Assembly (NCBI RefSeq): GCF_002797715.1
Contig: NZ_PGFF01000001.1
Coordinates: 806,001 to 870,000, forward strand
Direction of reading: 5' to 3'
Length of the DNA: 64,000 bases
Origin: Diaminobutyricimonas aerilata
GTDB lineage: Bacteria; Actinomycetota; Actinomycetes; Actinomycetales; Microbacteriaceae
Part shown: positions 54,359 through 62,828 of the stretch, piece by piece
How positions within the stretch are numbered: the stretch's first letter is position 1
How the letters are laid out: each line of letters starts with the position of its first letter
Translations under genes and position numbers: made by a program
The notes under the pieces: generated by a model
The model's database searches: none
The model's input: the letters and a program-made list of their open reading frames with translations, nothing else
What the model was told of the DNA's origin: nothing

Positions 54359-54934
54359 ATGTCCTACTTCGTGCCCACACCCGACGAGTTGCGCCGCATC
54401 GCCCTCGAGGAGTTCGCCCACGGCGGCTACCTCGGCACCTCACTGCAACGCATCGCCGAAGCGGCGGGCACCTCCAAGTCGAGCGTGCTCTACCACTACG
54501 CCTCGAAGGAGACGCTGCTCGAGGCGGCCATCGACCCCACGCTCGACGCGTTCGAACGGCTCGTCGACCGCATCGAAGCGGGCGAGCTCGAGGGTGAGCT
54601 GCGCGGAGCATTCATCGCCGAGTTCGTCGACCTGCTGCTCGAACACCGCCTGCAGGTGCACCTGTTCATCAACCAGGGTCGATCGCTCGAGGACGTGCCG
54701 GTCATCGTGCGGGGCAACGCGCTCATCGAACGCATCGGCACCTACTTCCACACCGCGGCCGCGGGACTCGACGACGCCATCCGATTCGGTGTCGCCCTCG
54801 GCGGCGCCGCCTACAGCCTGGTCGCCGCGCCGCCCGTGGCCGAGCAGGTTCCCCCGGACGAGATCAGGGCCGCTCTCATCAGGATCGTGACCGAACTGCT
54901 GACCCCCGCCCGGCTCCGCCCGACCTCCCCCTAG
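54359..54934 (+). CDS. TetR family transcriptional repressor
   Basis: A 191-residue regulator. The HTH is RIALEEFAHGGYLGTSLQRIAEAAGTSKSSVLYHYASKETLLEAA (residues about 11-55). An all-helical ligand domain follows (LHRLQVHLFINQGRSLEDVPVIVRG-like and AAAGLDDAIRFGVALGGAAYSLV). Two perfect 14-bp palindromes directly in front of the gene are its operators. It lies 8 bp before the MMPL gene on the same strand, so the whole operon 54359-59591 is under its control. Ligand unknown; a lipid or lipophilic drug is plausible from the MMPL partner. Confidence 0.93.
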   Translation: MSYFVPTPDELRRIALEEFAHGGYLGTSLQRIAEAAGTSKSSVLYHYASKETLLEAAIDPTLDAFERLVDRIEAGELEGELRGAFIAEFVDLLLEHRLQVHLFINQGRSLEDVPVIVRGNALIERIGTYFHTAAAGLDDAIRFGVALGGAAYSLVAAPPVAEQVPPDEIRAALIRIVTELLTPARLRPTSP

Positions 54935-54942
54935 GACGCTCC

Positions 54943-57831
54943 ATGGCTACCCTCCTCTACCGGCTGGGCCGGTTCTCCTATCGACGCCCCTGGCCCGTCA
55001 TCGTGGCCTGGATCCTGCTCATGGCCGCCATCCTCGGGGGCGGGCTCGCTCTCGGCGGCAAGACGCAGGAGTCCTTCGTCATCCCCGGCACCGAATCCCA
55101 GGACGCGATCGACCGCCTCGCGGCGGTGTTCCCGCAAACCGCCGGGGCGAGCGCCCAGATCGTCGTGCAGGCTCCCGACGGCGACGAGCTCGACTCGGAG
55201 CCCTATCGCGACGAGGTCGTCGAACTCGCCGAGCGCATCGGCGACGTCGACGGGGTCGCCCAGGCGATCGACCCGTTCTCCGAGTACGCGAGCGAGGCGC
55301 TCAGCGACAGCGGCACCACCGGCATCGTGCAGGTGCAGTTCGACGAGTCGGCGCAGGATGTGACCGACTCGACGCTCGAGGGCGTGCGCGAGGCGGCGCA
55401 ACCGGCCCTGGACGCGGACCTGCGCGTCGAGTTCGGCGGCAGCGTCTACGAGGATCTCGAGTACGGCATCACCCCGACCGAGATCGTCGGTGTGCTCTTC
55501 GCGGCGGTCGTGCTGCTCATCACGTTCGGATCGCTGCTCGCCGCGGGGATGCCGCTGCTCACCGCCATCACGGCGGTCGGCGTCACGATGGGCGGCATCA
55601 CGGCGGTCTCGGCGTTCACCACGATCTCGAGCGCGACGCCGCTCCTCGCGGTCATGATCGGCCTCGCCGTGGGCATCGACTACGCGCTGTTCATCCTCTC
55701 GAGGCACCGCACACAGCTCGCCGCCGGAATGGATGCCGAGGAGTCCGCCGCGACGAGCGTCGCGACCGCGGGCAGCTCCGTCGTGTTCGCCGGGGTGACG
55801 GTCATCATCGCCCTGCTCGGACTGCTCGTCGTGGGCATCCCCTTCCTCTCCGCGATGGGCGTCTCCGCCGCCGGGGCGGTGCTCCTCGCGATCCTCGTGT
55901 CGATCACGATGCTGCCCGCGTTCCTCGGGCTGGCGAAGGACCGGCTGCGTCCGAAGGAGGGGTCTCGCGCCCACCGCCGGGCGGCGGTCGTCGACGGCAA
56001 GCCGACCTTCGGCGAGCGGTGGGTGAAGCTCGTGCTCAAGGCGCCGATCGTCGCGGTCGTGCTCGTCATCGGAGTGCTCGGCACTCTCGCGATCCCCGCG
56101 TTCCAGCTCAACCTCGCGCTCCCCGACGGCGGCAGCCAGCCCGAGGGCTCCACCGCGCGCGAGGCCTACGACCTCGTGAGCGACGAGTTCGGCCCCGGAC
56201 GCAACGGACCCCTCATCGTCGCGGTCGACATCACCCAGACCACCGACTTCATGGACGACCTCGAGACCATCGCCGACCGGGTCGAGCGCCTCGACGGCGT
56301 GCAATACGTCGGTTCCGGCACCCCCAACCCGACGCTCGACACGGCCATCCTGCAGGTCATCCCCGAGACCGAACCGGACTCCCCGGCCACGACCGAGCTC
56401 GTGCGCGAGATCCGCGACCTCGCTCCCGACATCGAGCGCGACCTCGACACCCCCATCTTCGTCACGGGCACGACGGCGGTGATGATCGACATCTCGACAC
56501 GGCTCGACGAGGCCCTCGTGCCGTTCGGCGTCATCGTGGTCGGGCTCTCGATCGTGCTGTTGATGATGGTGTTCCGCTCGCTGCTCGTGCCGCTCAAGGC
56601 CGCGCTCGGCTTCCTGTTGTCGGTGTTCGCCTCGTTCGGCGTCGTCGTCGCCGTGTTCCAGTGGGGTTGGGGAGCGGAACTGCTGCATGCCGTGCCCGGA
56701 CCCATCCTGAGCTTCATGCCGATCCTGCTCATGGCGGTGCTGTTCGGCCTCGCGATGGACTACGAGGTGTTCCTCGTCTCGGGGATGCGCGAGGAGTTCG
56801 TGCACGGCGGCGACGCCCGGCACGCGATCGTGCGCGGATTCCGAGGTGCCGCGCGCGTGGTCACTGCGGCGGCGCTCATCATGTTCTTCGTCTTCGCCGC
56901 CTTCGTGCCCGAGGGTGCGGGCGTCATCAAGGTCATCGCGCTCGGCCTCGCCGTCGGCATCGCGTTCGACGCCTTCCTCGTGCGGATGACCCTCGTTCCC
57001 GCGATCATGGCGCTCGCCGGGCGCGCCGCCTGGTATCTGCCGAAATGGCTCGACCGGGTGCTGCCGAACGTGGACATCGAAGGCGAATCGCTGCGGCACC
57101 ACCGCGCCGCCGCCCGCTGGGCCGACGGCGAAGGGGAATGGGCGATCAGCGCCGAGCACCTCGTCGCCGGCAACGAGCACGACCACCTCGAGTCGTTCGA
57201 CGTGCGGGTGCCGAAGGGCGCCCTCGTGCTCGCGAGCGGACCGGCCCGCGTGCGCCGGCTCGTCGCCGCCACCCTCGCCGGACGCATCCCGGCGAAATCC
57301 GGTCAGGCGCAAGTGCTCGGTCACTCCGTCACCGCCGAGCAGGGGCGGGTGGCGGCGCTCGTCGCACTCGGAGAGCTCGGGGCTCCGCGGCACGGGGAAC
57401 TGCGGCCGACGGTCGGCGAGCTGCTCGCCGAGCGGGTGCGGATGACGCGACCCTGGTACCGGTCCGGGCGGGCGGATCCGGCGGTCGAGTCGTGGGTGTC
57501 GCGGATCAACGACGCGCTCGGGCCGCTCGCGCGTGTGTACGTGCGGTCGGACGACGCAGTCGACCAGTTGCCGCAACTGGAACGTGCCGTCGCGCTCGCC
57601 GCCGTTGCGCTCACCGAGCGCGCCCCCGTCGTGATGCTCGACCAGCTCGACGCGTTCGCCGCCCCGGACGACGCGGACGCGTTCCTGCGCGCCGTGTCGG
57701 TGCTCGCCCCCGCCGCCACGACGATCGTCATCGGCACCCCCGTTCCGGCGCGGGCGCTCAGTGCCCCTCCGGGCCGCGAGACGATCTCCCTCGACCTCTA
57801 CGACCTCGACCGCTCGGAGGCCCTCCGATGA
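54943..57831 (+). CDS. MMPL family transporter fused to a degenerate ABC-ATPase-like domain
   Basis: A 962-residue protein. Residues about 1-700 are an RND/MMPL lipid exporter: twelve TM helices, two extracellular loops, and Asp-Tyr proton-relay motifs IGLAVGIDYALFILSRHR and LFGLAMDYEVFLVSGMREEF. Residues about 715-955 look like an ABC ATPase without its active site. Walker A is replaced by ASGPARVRRLVAATLAGRIP (near 763), the signature by DQLPQLERAVALAAVALTERAP, Walker B by VVMLDQLDAF (near 893; Glu to Gln) and the H-loop by IGTPVPA. The ABC region is probably structural. It starts 8 bp after TetR and overlaps the YhgE gene by ATGA. Confidence 0.85.
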   Translation: MATLLYRLGRFSYRRPWPVIVAWILLMAAILGGGLALGGKTQESFVIPGTESQDAIDRLAAVFPQTAGASAQIVVQAPDGDELDSEPYRDEVVELAERIGDVDGVAQAIDPFSEYASEALSDSGTTGIVQVQFDESAQDVTDSTLEGVREAAQPALDADLRVEFGGSVYEDLEYGITPTEIVGVLFAAVVLLITFGSLLAAGMPLLTAITAVGVTMGGITAVSAFTTISSATPLLAVMIGLAVGIDYALFILSRHRTQLAAGMDAEESAATSVATAGSSVVFAGVTVIIALLGLLVVGIPFLSAMGVSAAGAVLLAILVSITMLPAFLGLAKDRLRPKEGSRAHRRAAVVDGKPTFGERWVKLVLKAPIVAVVLVIGVLGTLAIPAFQLNLALPDGGSQPEGSTAREAYDLVSDEFGPGRNGPLIVAVDITQTTDFMDDLETIADRVERLDGVQYVGSGTPNPTLDTAILQVIPETEPDSPATTELVREIRDLAPDIERDLDTPIFVTGTTAVMIDISTRLDEALVPFGVIVVGLSIVLLMMVFRSLLVPLKAALGFLLSVFASFGVVVAVFQWGWGAELLHAVPGPILSFMPILLMAVLFGLAMDYEVFLVSGMREEFVHGGDARHAIVRGFRGAARVVTAAALIMFFVFAAFVPEGAGVIKVIALGLAVGIAFDAFLVRMTLVPAIMALAGRAAWYLPKWLDRVLPNVDIEGESLRHHRAAARWADGEGEWAISAEHLVAGNEHDHLESFDVRVPKGALVLASGPARVRRLVAATLAGRIPAKSGQAQVLGHSVTAEQGRVAALVALGELGAPRHGELRPTVGELLAERVRMTRPWYRSGRADPAVESWVSRINDALGPLARVYVRSDDAVDQLPQLERAVALAAVALTERAPVVMLDQLDAFAAPDDADAFLRAVSVLAPAATTIVIGTPVPARALSAPPGRETISLDLYDLDRSEALR

Positions 57832-59591
57832 CCGCTCCCGCATCCGCTCGCCGCCGGCGAATCCGGCGTCTCGCCGTCGTCGGTGCCGTGCTCGTGCCGC
57901 TCGCCTTCTCCGGCCTCTTCATCGCCGCGCTCGCCGGCGGGGAGGACGCGCTCGACCGGATCCCCGCCGCCATCGTCAACAACGACGAACTCGTGCAGCA
58001 GACGCTGCCGGACGGCACGGAGCGGCCGGTCCTGGCCGGTCGGCAGCTCGTCACCGAGTTGACGGATCCGGGCACGACGGGGTTCGACTGGCAGCTCACC
58101 AACGACGAGGACGCCGAGAAGGCGCTCGCCGCGGGCGAGGTCTACGCGGTGCTCACCGTGCCCGAGGACTTCTCCGCATCGATCACCTCGCTGCAGTCCG
58201 AGAACCCGAAGCAGGCCGAGATCTCGCTGCGCGCCGACGACGCCCACGCCTACCTCACCGGCGCCGTCGCGCAGGCCGTCGGCGACGGGATGGTGCGCGC
58301 GTTCGGCACCGAGATCACCAAGCAGTACATCTCCGGCGTCTACGCGAGTGTCGGCCAGCTCGGTACGGCGCTCACGCAGGCGGCCGACGGTGCCGCGGGG
58401 CTGCAGACCGGAGCGGTCAGCGCCCAGCAGGGTGCCGTCGGTCTCGGCGACGGACTGCGGCAGTACACCGACGGTGTCGACCGGTTGAGCGGCGGCCTCG
58501 ACCGCTTGCGCTCCGGCACCTCGAATCTGCCACAGCTGAGCAACGGGGTCGCGCAGTACACCTCCGGCGTGAGCCAGCTCTCCGCCGCGCTCTCGCAGGC
58601 CGTGGCCGCTCAGCAGGCGGACCCGCTCAACCCGCAGTGGCCGGCCACGATCGCCGGCATCAGTCAACAGCTGGCGACCGCAGCGGCATCGGGCGCCCAG
58701 CTCAGTACCCAGACCACATCCGCCCTCAACGGGCTGCGTTCGGGCGTCGCCCAGAGCGCCGACGGGGCGCGGGAGCTCGCCGCGGGCGGCGCCCCACTCG
58801 TCTCCGGCGCCGAATCACTCGCCGGCGGTCTCGGGGAGCTCGGCTCGGGTGCGCAGCGGCTCGCCGACGGATTGCGCACGGGCGCCGCGCAGGTTCCGGC
58901 GAGCGACTCCGATACGGCCGAGGCCTCCGCCGACGTCGCCTCCGACCCCGTCACCCTCGAGGTGACGCGCGCCCACGAGGTCTCCGATGCGGGACAGATC
59001 GTCGCCACGCTCGCTGTGCCGCTCGCGCTGTGGCTGGGCGCCTTCGCGACCGCGCTCGTGCTCGGACGACCCTCACCGCGCCTGCTCACCTCGACGGTCG
59101 GCACCGGACGGCTCCTCGGTACCGCCCTCGGACGGGCCGCCGCGGCCGCACTCGTACAGGCGGCCCTGCTCGTGGTGCTGATGCACACCATGGCCGGCGT
59201 CGGGTGGGAAAAGCTGCCCGCGACCCTCGGGTTCACCGCGTTGACCGCGCTCTCGTTCACCGCCTTCCACGTGCTGCTCACGCTCGCGTTCGGGCGCACC
59301 GGTCTCGTGATCTCCCTCCTGCTGCTCGCCCTGCAGCTCACCGCCACGAGCGGCCTCTATCCGGTGGAGGTGCTCGCGCCGCCGTTCCCCGCGTTGAATC
59401 CGCTGCTCCCGCTCCCGCACGCGGTCGACGGACTGCAGGCGATCCTCGCGGGGGGAGCGGCCTCGCCGGTCGTCGCGGCGTGCGTCGCGCTCGTCGGCCT
59501 CGGTCTGCTGAGCGTGCTGCTCGGGGCCGTGGCGCTGCGACGGGTGCGACGGGTGCAGGCCCAGCGGCTCATCCCGGCGTTCGGCGGTTGA
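57828..59591 (+). CDS. YhgE/Pip domain membrane protein (ABC-2 permease-like)
   Basis: A 587-residue protein. One N-terminal TM helix (residues about 14-36) is followed by a large exported region: an ABC-2-type extracellular fold (AAIVNNDELVQQTLPDGTERPVLAGRQLVTEL) and a helical stalk of G/L/A repeats (GLQTGAVSAQQGAVGLGDGLRQY to GLGELGSGAQRLADGL, about 180-355). About six TM helices from residue 385 close it. The family includes phage-infection protein Pip and YueB-type type VII secretion partners. Directly coupled (ATGA) to the MMPL/pseudo-ABC gene, so the ATPase-like domain may pair with this permease-like protein (inference). Confidence 0.85.
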   Translation: MTAPASARRRRIRRLAVVGAVLVPLAFSGLFIAALAGGEDALDRIPAAIVNNDELVQQTLPDGTERPVLAGRQLVTELTDPGTTGFDWQLTNDEDAEKALAAGEVYAVLTVPEDFSASITSLQSENPKQAEISLRADDAHAYLTGAVAQAVGDGMVRAFGTEITKQYISGVYASVGQLGTALTQAADGAAGLQTGAVSAQQGAVGLGDGLRQYTDGVDRLSGGLDRLRSGTSNLPQLSNGVAQYTSGVSQLSAALSQAVAAQQADPLNPQWPATIAGISQQLATAAASGAQLSTQTTSALNGLRSGVAQSADGARELAAGGAPLVSGAESLAGGLGELGSGAQRLADGLRTGAAQVPASDSDTAEASADVASDPVTLEVTRAHEVSDAGQIVATLAVPLALWLGAFATALVLGRPSPRLLTSTVGTGRLLGTALGRAAAAALVQAALLVVLMHTMAGVGWEKLPATLGFTALTALSFTAFHVLLTLAFGRTGLVISLLLLALQLTATSGLYPVEVLAPPFPALNPLLPLPHAVDGLQAILAGGAASPVVAACVALVGLGLLSVLLGAVALRRVRRVQAQRLIPAFGG

Positions 59592-59707
59592 GCCCGCGCG
59601 CGTCGCACGCGATCCTGAACGTCGCCTGGGGGCGCGCTGACCGGGTTTGGTAGCCTGGGAAGGCCCGCTCGAGTGGCCGGATGCGGCCCGAACGGAGTTC
59701 CACGAAC

Positions 59708-61117
59708 ATGACCGACAGTTCCCGCCGAGTCGACTTCGTCGTCGTCTCCAACCGCCTGCCCGTCGACCACGTCGTCGACGACGACGGCACCGAGCGCTGG
59801 CAGCCCTCCCCGGGCGGACTCGTCACCGCGCTGAGTCCCGTCATGGCCACCAACGACGGTGCGTGGGTCGGCTGGCCCGGTCGCGCCGACCTCGACCTCG
59901 ACGAGTTCGACGCCGACGGGCTGCACCTCGTGCCCGTGCGCCTCTCCTCCGACGAAGTCGACCGCTACTACGAGGGCTTCAGCAACGACACGCTGTGGCC
60001 GCTCTACCACGACGTCATCGCGCCCCCGCACTACCACCGGGAGTGGTGGGAGGCGTACGTCGCCGTGAACGAACGATTCGCCGCGGCCGCCGCCTCCATC
60101 GCCGCCGAGGGCGCCACCGTGTGGGTGCAGGACTACCAGCTGCAACTCGTGCCGCGGATGCTGCGTGAGGCGCGACCCGACCTCACCATCGGCTTCTTCA
60201 ACCACATCCCCTTCCCGCCCTACGGCATCTACTCGCAGCTGCCATGGCGCACCCAGATCGTCGAAGGACTGCTCGGCGCCGACGTCGTCGGCTTCCAGCG
60301 GCCTGCGGATGCCCGGAACTTCCAGAGCGCGGTGCGCCGGCTGACGACGGCCACCACGAGCCAGACCGCCATCCGCCTGCCCGACGGTCGACGCCTCGTG
60401 GCGAAGGCGTATCCGATCTCCATCGACTCGGCGAGCTACGAACAGCTCGCGCGGCGCCCCGACATCCGGGAGCGCGCCCGTCAGATCCGCGAAGATCTCG
60501 GCAACCCCAAGGTCGTCATGCTCGGCGTGGACCGCCTGGACTACACCAAGGGCATCGGCCACCGGCTCAAGGCCTTCGGCGAACTGCTCGCCGAAGGCAG
60601 GGTGAGCGTCGAGGACGTCACGCTCGTGCAGGTCGCGACACCGAGCCGTGAACGGGTCGACGCCTACCGGCAGTTGCGCGACGAGATCGAACTCACCGTC
60701 GGACGCATCAACGGCGACTACGGCACGATCAGCCACCAGGCGATCAGCTACCTCCACCACGGGTTCCCCCGCGAGGAGATGGTCGCGTTGTGCCTCGCGG
60801 CCGACGTCATGCTCGTCACCGCCCTGCGCGACGGCATGAACCTCGTCGCGAAGGAGTACGTCGCCGTGCGGCACGACGGCGACGGCGTGCTCGTGCTGAG
60901 CGAGTTCACCGGAGCGGCGGACGAACTCAAGACGTCACTGCGCGTCAACCCGCACGACATCGACGGGCTGAAGGATGCGATCGTGCAGGCGATCGAGATG
61001 CCGCAGGCGGAGCGTCGGCGGCGGATGCGGGCGATGCGCAAGCGTGTGCTCGAGTTCGACGTGGCGTACTGGTCGAGCACGTTCCTGCGTGAGCTCGCCG
61101 CGTCGAAGAACCCGTGA
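59708..61117 (+). CDS. otsA: Trehalose-6-phosphate synthase
   Basis: A 469-residue GT20 enzyme that joins UDP- (or GDP-) glucose and glucose-6-phosphate to trehalose-6-phosphate. Signatures are [12 protein letters not shown] at the N-terminus, [81 protein letters not shown] and [16 protein letters not shown]. All substrate-binding residues look intact. ATG at 59708 gives the normal N-terminus. Overlaps otsB by GTGA, forming the standard otsAB pair for osmolyte and stress trehalose. Confidence 0.95.
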   Translation: MTDSSRRVDFVVVSNRLPVDHVVDDDGTERWQPSPGGLVTALSPVMATNDGAWVGWPGRADLDLDEFDADGLHLVPVRLSSDEVDRYYEGFSNDTLWPLYHDVIAPPHYHREWWEAYVAVNERFAAAAASIAAEGATVWVQDYQLQLVPRMLREARPDLTIGFFNHIPFPPYGIYSQLPWRTQIVEGLLGADVVGFQRPADARNFQSAVRRLTTATTSQTAIRLPDGRRLVAKAYPISIDSASYEQLARRPDIRERARQIREDLGNPKVVMLGVDRLDYTKGIGHRLKAFGELLAEGRVSVEDVTLVQVATPSRERVDAYRQLRDEIELTVGRINGDYGTISHQAISYLHHGFPREEMVALCLAADVMLVTALRDGMNLVAKEYVAVRHDGDGVLVLSEFTGAADELKTSLRVNPHDIDGLKDAIVQAIEMPQAERRRRMRAMRKRVLEFDVAYWSSTFLRELAASKNP

Positions 61118-61908
61118 GCGAGGCAGGACTCCCCGAGGCGCTCGTCGGAGCGCTCCACGAGCTCGCCCGCGTGAAACGGCTGCTCGTCGCCCTCGATTTC
61201 GACGGCACGCTCGCGCCCGAGGTCGACGACCCGGCAAAGGCTCGTGCGCTGCCGCTCGCCCACGAGGCGGTGCTGCGGTTGCGAGCCCTTCCCCACACGC
61301 GGGTGGCTCTCGTTTCCGGGCGTGCCCTGCGCAGCCTCGAGGAGGTGTCGGGGCTGCCCGACGACGTGCTGCTCGTCGGATCGCACGGCATCGAGCTGCG
61401 CCTGGACAATCCCGAAGACGCGCACGTGCTCGACGAGGCGGAGCAGGCCCGGGTGCGGGTGCTCGACGAGGTGCTCGGCCAGGTCGCCGACTCGATCGAC
61501 GACGTCTGGCTCGAGCCGAAGCCCGCCGGATTCGCGTTGCACACCCGGCTCGCGACCGAGCACAACAGCAGGGTCGCGCACCTCGTCGCGCTCAGCGAGG
61601 CGCAAGCCGAGGTCGATGATCTCAAGATCCGGCAGGGCAAGAACGTGCTCGAGTTCGCCGTCCGGTCCACGACCAAGGGCGAGGCCGTCGAGCACCTCCG
61701 CCGCTACATCGACGCCGATGCGGTGCTCTACGCCGGGGACGACGTCACCGACGAGGACGCGTTCGCGGCGCTGCAGGCCCACGACCTCGGCCTCAAGAGC
61801 GGCGAGGGGCCCACCCTCGCGAATCACCGCGTGGCCGGCCCGACGGAGGTCGCCGCGGTGCTCGACCTGCTCGCCACCTACCGCGAAGGCGGCGTGCACG
61901 AGCAATAG
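61114..61908 (+). CDS. otsB: Trehalose-6-phosphate phosphatase
   Basis: A 264-residue HAD-superfamily phosphatase that releases trehalose from trehalose-6-phosphate. The catalytic aspartates are Asp28 and Asp30 in [13 protein letters not shown]; motif 2 Ser is in [25 protein letters not shown] and the cap region [10 protein letters not shown] follow; motif 4 is [19 protein letters not shown] 61114 overlaps the otsA stop. Length and motifs are typical. The otsAB operon ends here; the next gene starts 76 bp later. Confidence 0.95.
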   Translation: MSEAGLPEALVGALHELARVKRLLVALDFDGTLAPEVDDPAKARALPLAHEAVLRLRALPHTRVALVSGRALRSLEEVSGLPDDVLLVGSHGIELRLDNPEDAHVLDEAEQARVRVLDEVLGQVADSIDDVWLEPKPAGFALHTRLATEHNSRVAHLVALSEAQAEVDDLKIRQGKNVLEFAVRSTTKGEAVEHLRRYIDADAVLYAGDDVTDEDAFAALQAHDLGLKSGEGPTLANHRVAGPTEVAAVLDLLATYREGGVHEQ

Positions 61909-61984
61909 GATGCGCCCGCCGCGCCGGTGCGGCCTGATGCGAGCGATGCTCGCGTCGCCCAGCAAGGACCGATATGGTCGCCCT

Positions 61985-62713
61985 ATGCGGGGACGTGCAG
62001 CGGCGGTGCTGGGGATCGTGGCGCTGCTTGCGGGATGCGCGACCGCGCCGCCGGGGGACGATGCGCCGGCGGCGGAGCCGCCCACGGACTGGGCTGCCGC
62101 TCGAGTGCAGTTCGCCGCGGAGCACCCCGTGCCTCCTCAGCCGCCCGCGTACACGGAGGAAGAGGCTCGGGCCGCGGCCGCACGAAGAGCGGACGAGTTC
62201 TGGACGCAGCAGGTGCTGCCCGCGCATCCTGACGCCGTGCGGCCGGAGGGCGGTTTCATCGCCTGGCTCGACGAGGAGGACGTGTCCGCGACGAGCCCGT
62301 ACGCGACCTGCCTGCAGGAACGCGGGATGAGGGTCACCGTCGGCGAGACCGCGCCCGGGGAGAAGGCGGGCTACAGCTACAGCGGTCTGCCGTCGACGGA
62401 GTCGGACGTCGCGCACTTCTACTGCGGGCAGGTCGCGTACCCGATGCGCCCGCACCCGCGGGAGACGCCCGAGCAGCTGGCGTACATGTACGACTACCTC
62501 ACGGAGTTCCTCGTCCCGTGCCTCGAGGCGCACGGGCACGAGCAGCAGCCCGCCATCGACCGCGACCGCTTCATCGCCGAGTGGCCTCGCCAGGGCTGGT
62601 ATCCCGCATCCGAGATGACAGGTGACCCGGAGAAGGACGCGGACATCGCGGCGATCTGCCCGCCGCACTTACCGTCTCAGGACGCCGCCATGGAGGCCCG
62701 CGCCCGCCGCTGA
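61985..62713 (+). CDS. Lipoprotein of unknown function
   Basis: A 242-residue predicted lipoprotein. The signal peptide MRGRAAAVLGIVALLAGCATAP carries a lipobox (LLAGC), lipid Cys at about residue 18. The mature part starts acidic and Pro-rich (PPGDDAPAAEPPTDWAA) and continues with YTEEEARAAAARRADEFWTQQVLP. Four cysteines (in TCLQERG, FYCGQ, PCLEAHG and ICPPHLP) could form two disulfides. No known domain. An in-frame ATG 16 codons upstream exists, but it gives a charged extension before the signal peptide, so 61985 is preferred. Independent of otsB, 76 bp away. Confidence 0.8.
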   Translation: MRGRAAAVLGIVALLAGCATAPPGDDAPAAEPPTDWAAARVQFAAEHPVPPQPPAYTEEEARAAAARRADEFWTQQVLPAHPDAVRPEGGFIAWLDEEDVSATSPYATCLQERGMRVTVGETAPGEKAGYSYSGLPSTESDVAHFYCGQVAYPMRPHPRETPEQLAYMYDYLTEFLVPCLEAHGHEQQPAIDRDRFIAEWPRQGWYPASEMTGDPEKDADIAAICPPHLPSQDAAMEARARR

Positions 62714-62828
62714 GGGTGCCGTCCCGAGATCCCAGGGCCGGGCTCCCGAGGAGGGCCCCGGTAGGATGGGGTACACCGCCATCTCTTCCTCGCATCCCGC
62801 GTGACGACTCAAGCCCCCGGGAGGACCC

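Noticed and set aside
54931-57843. A 970-residue minus-strand frame opposite the MMPL gene
   Set aside because: Strongly skewed Glu/Arg/His/Gly content and exact antisense overlap with a clear transporter mark it as a shadow.
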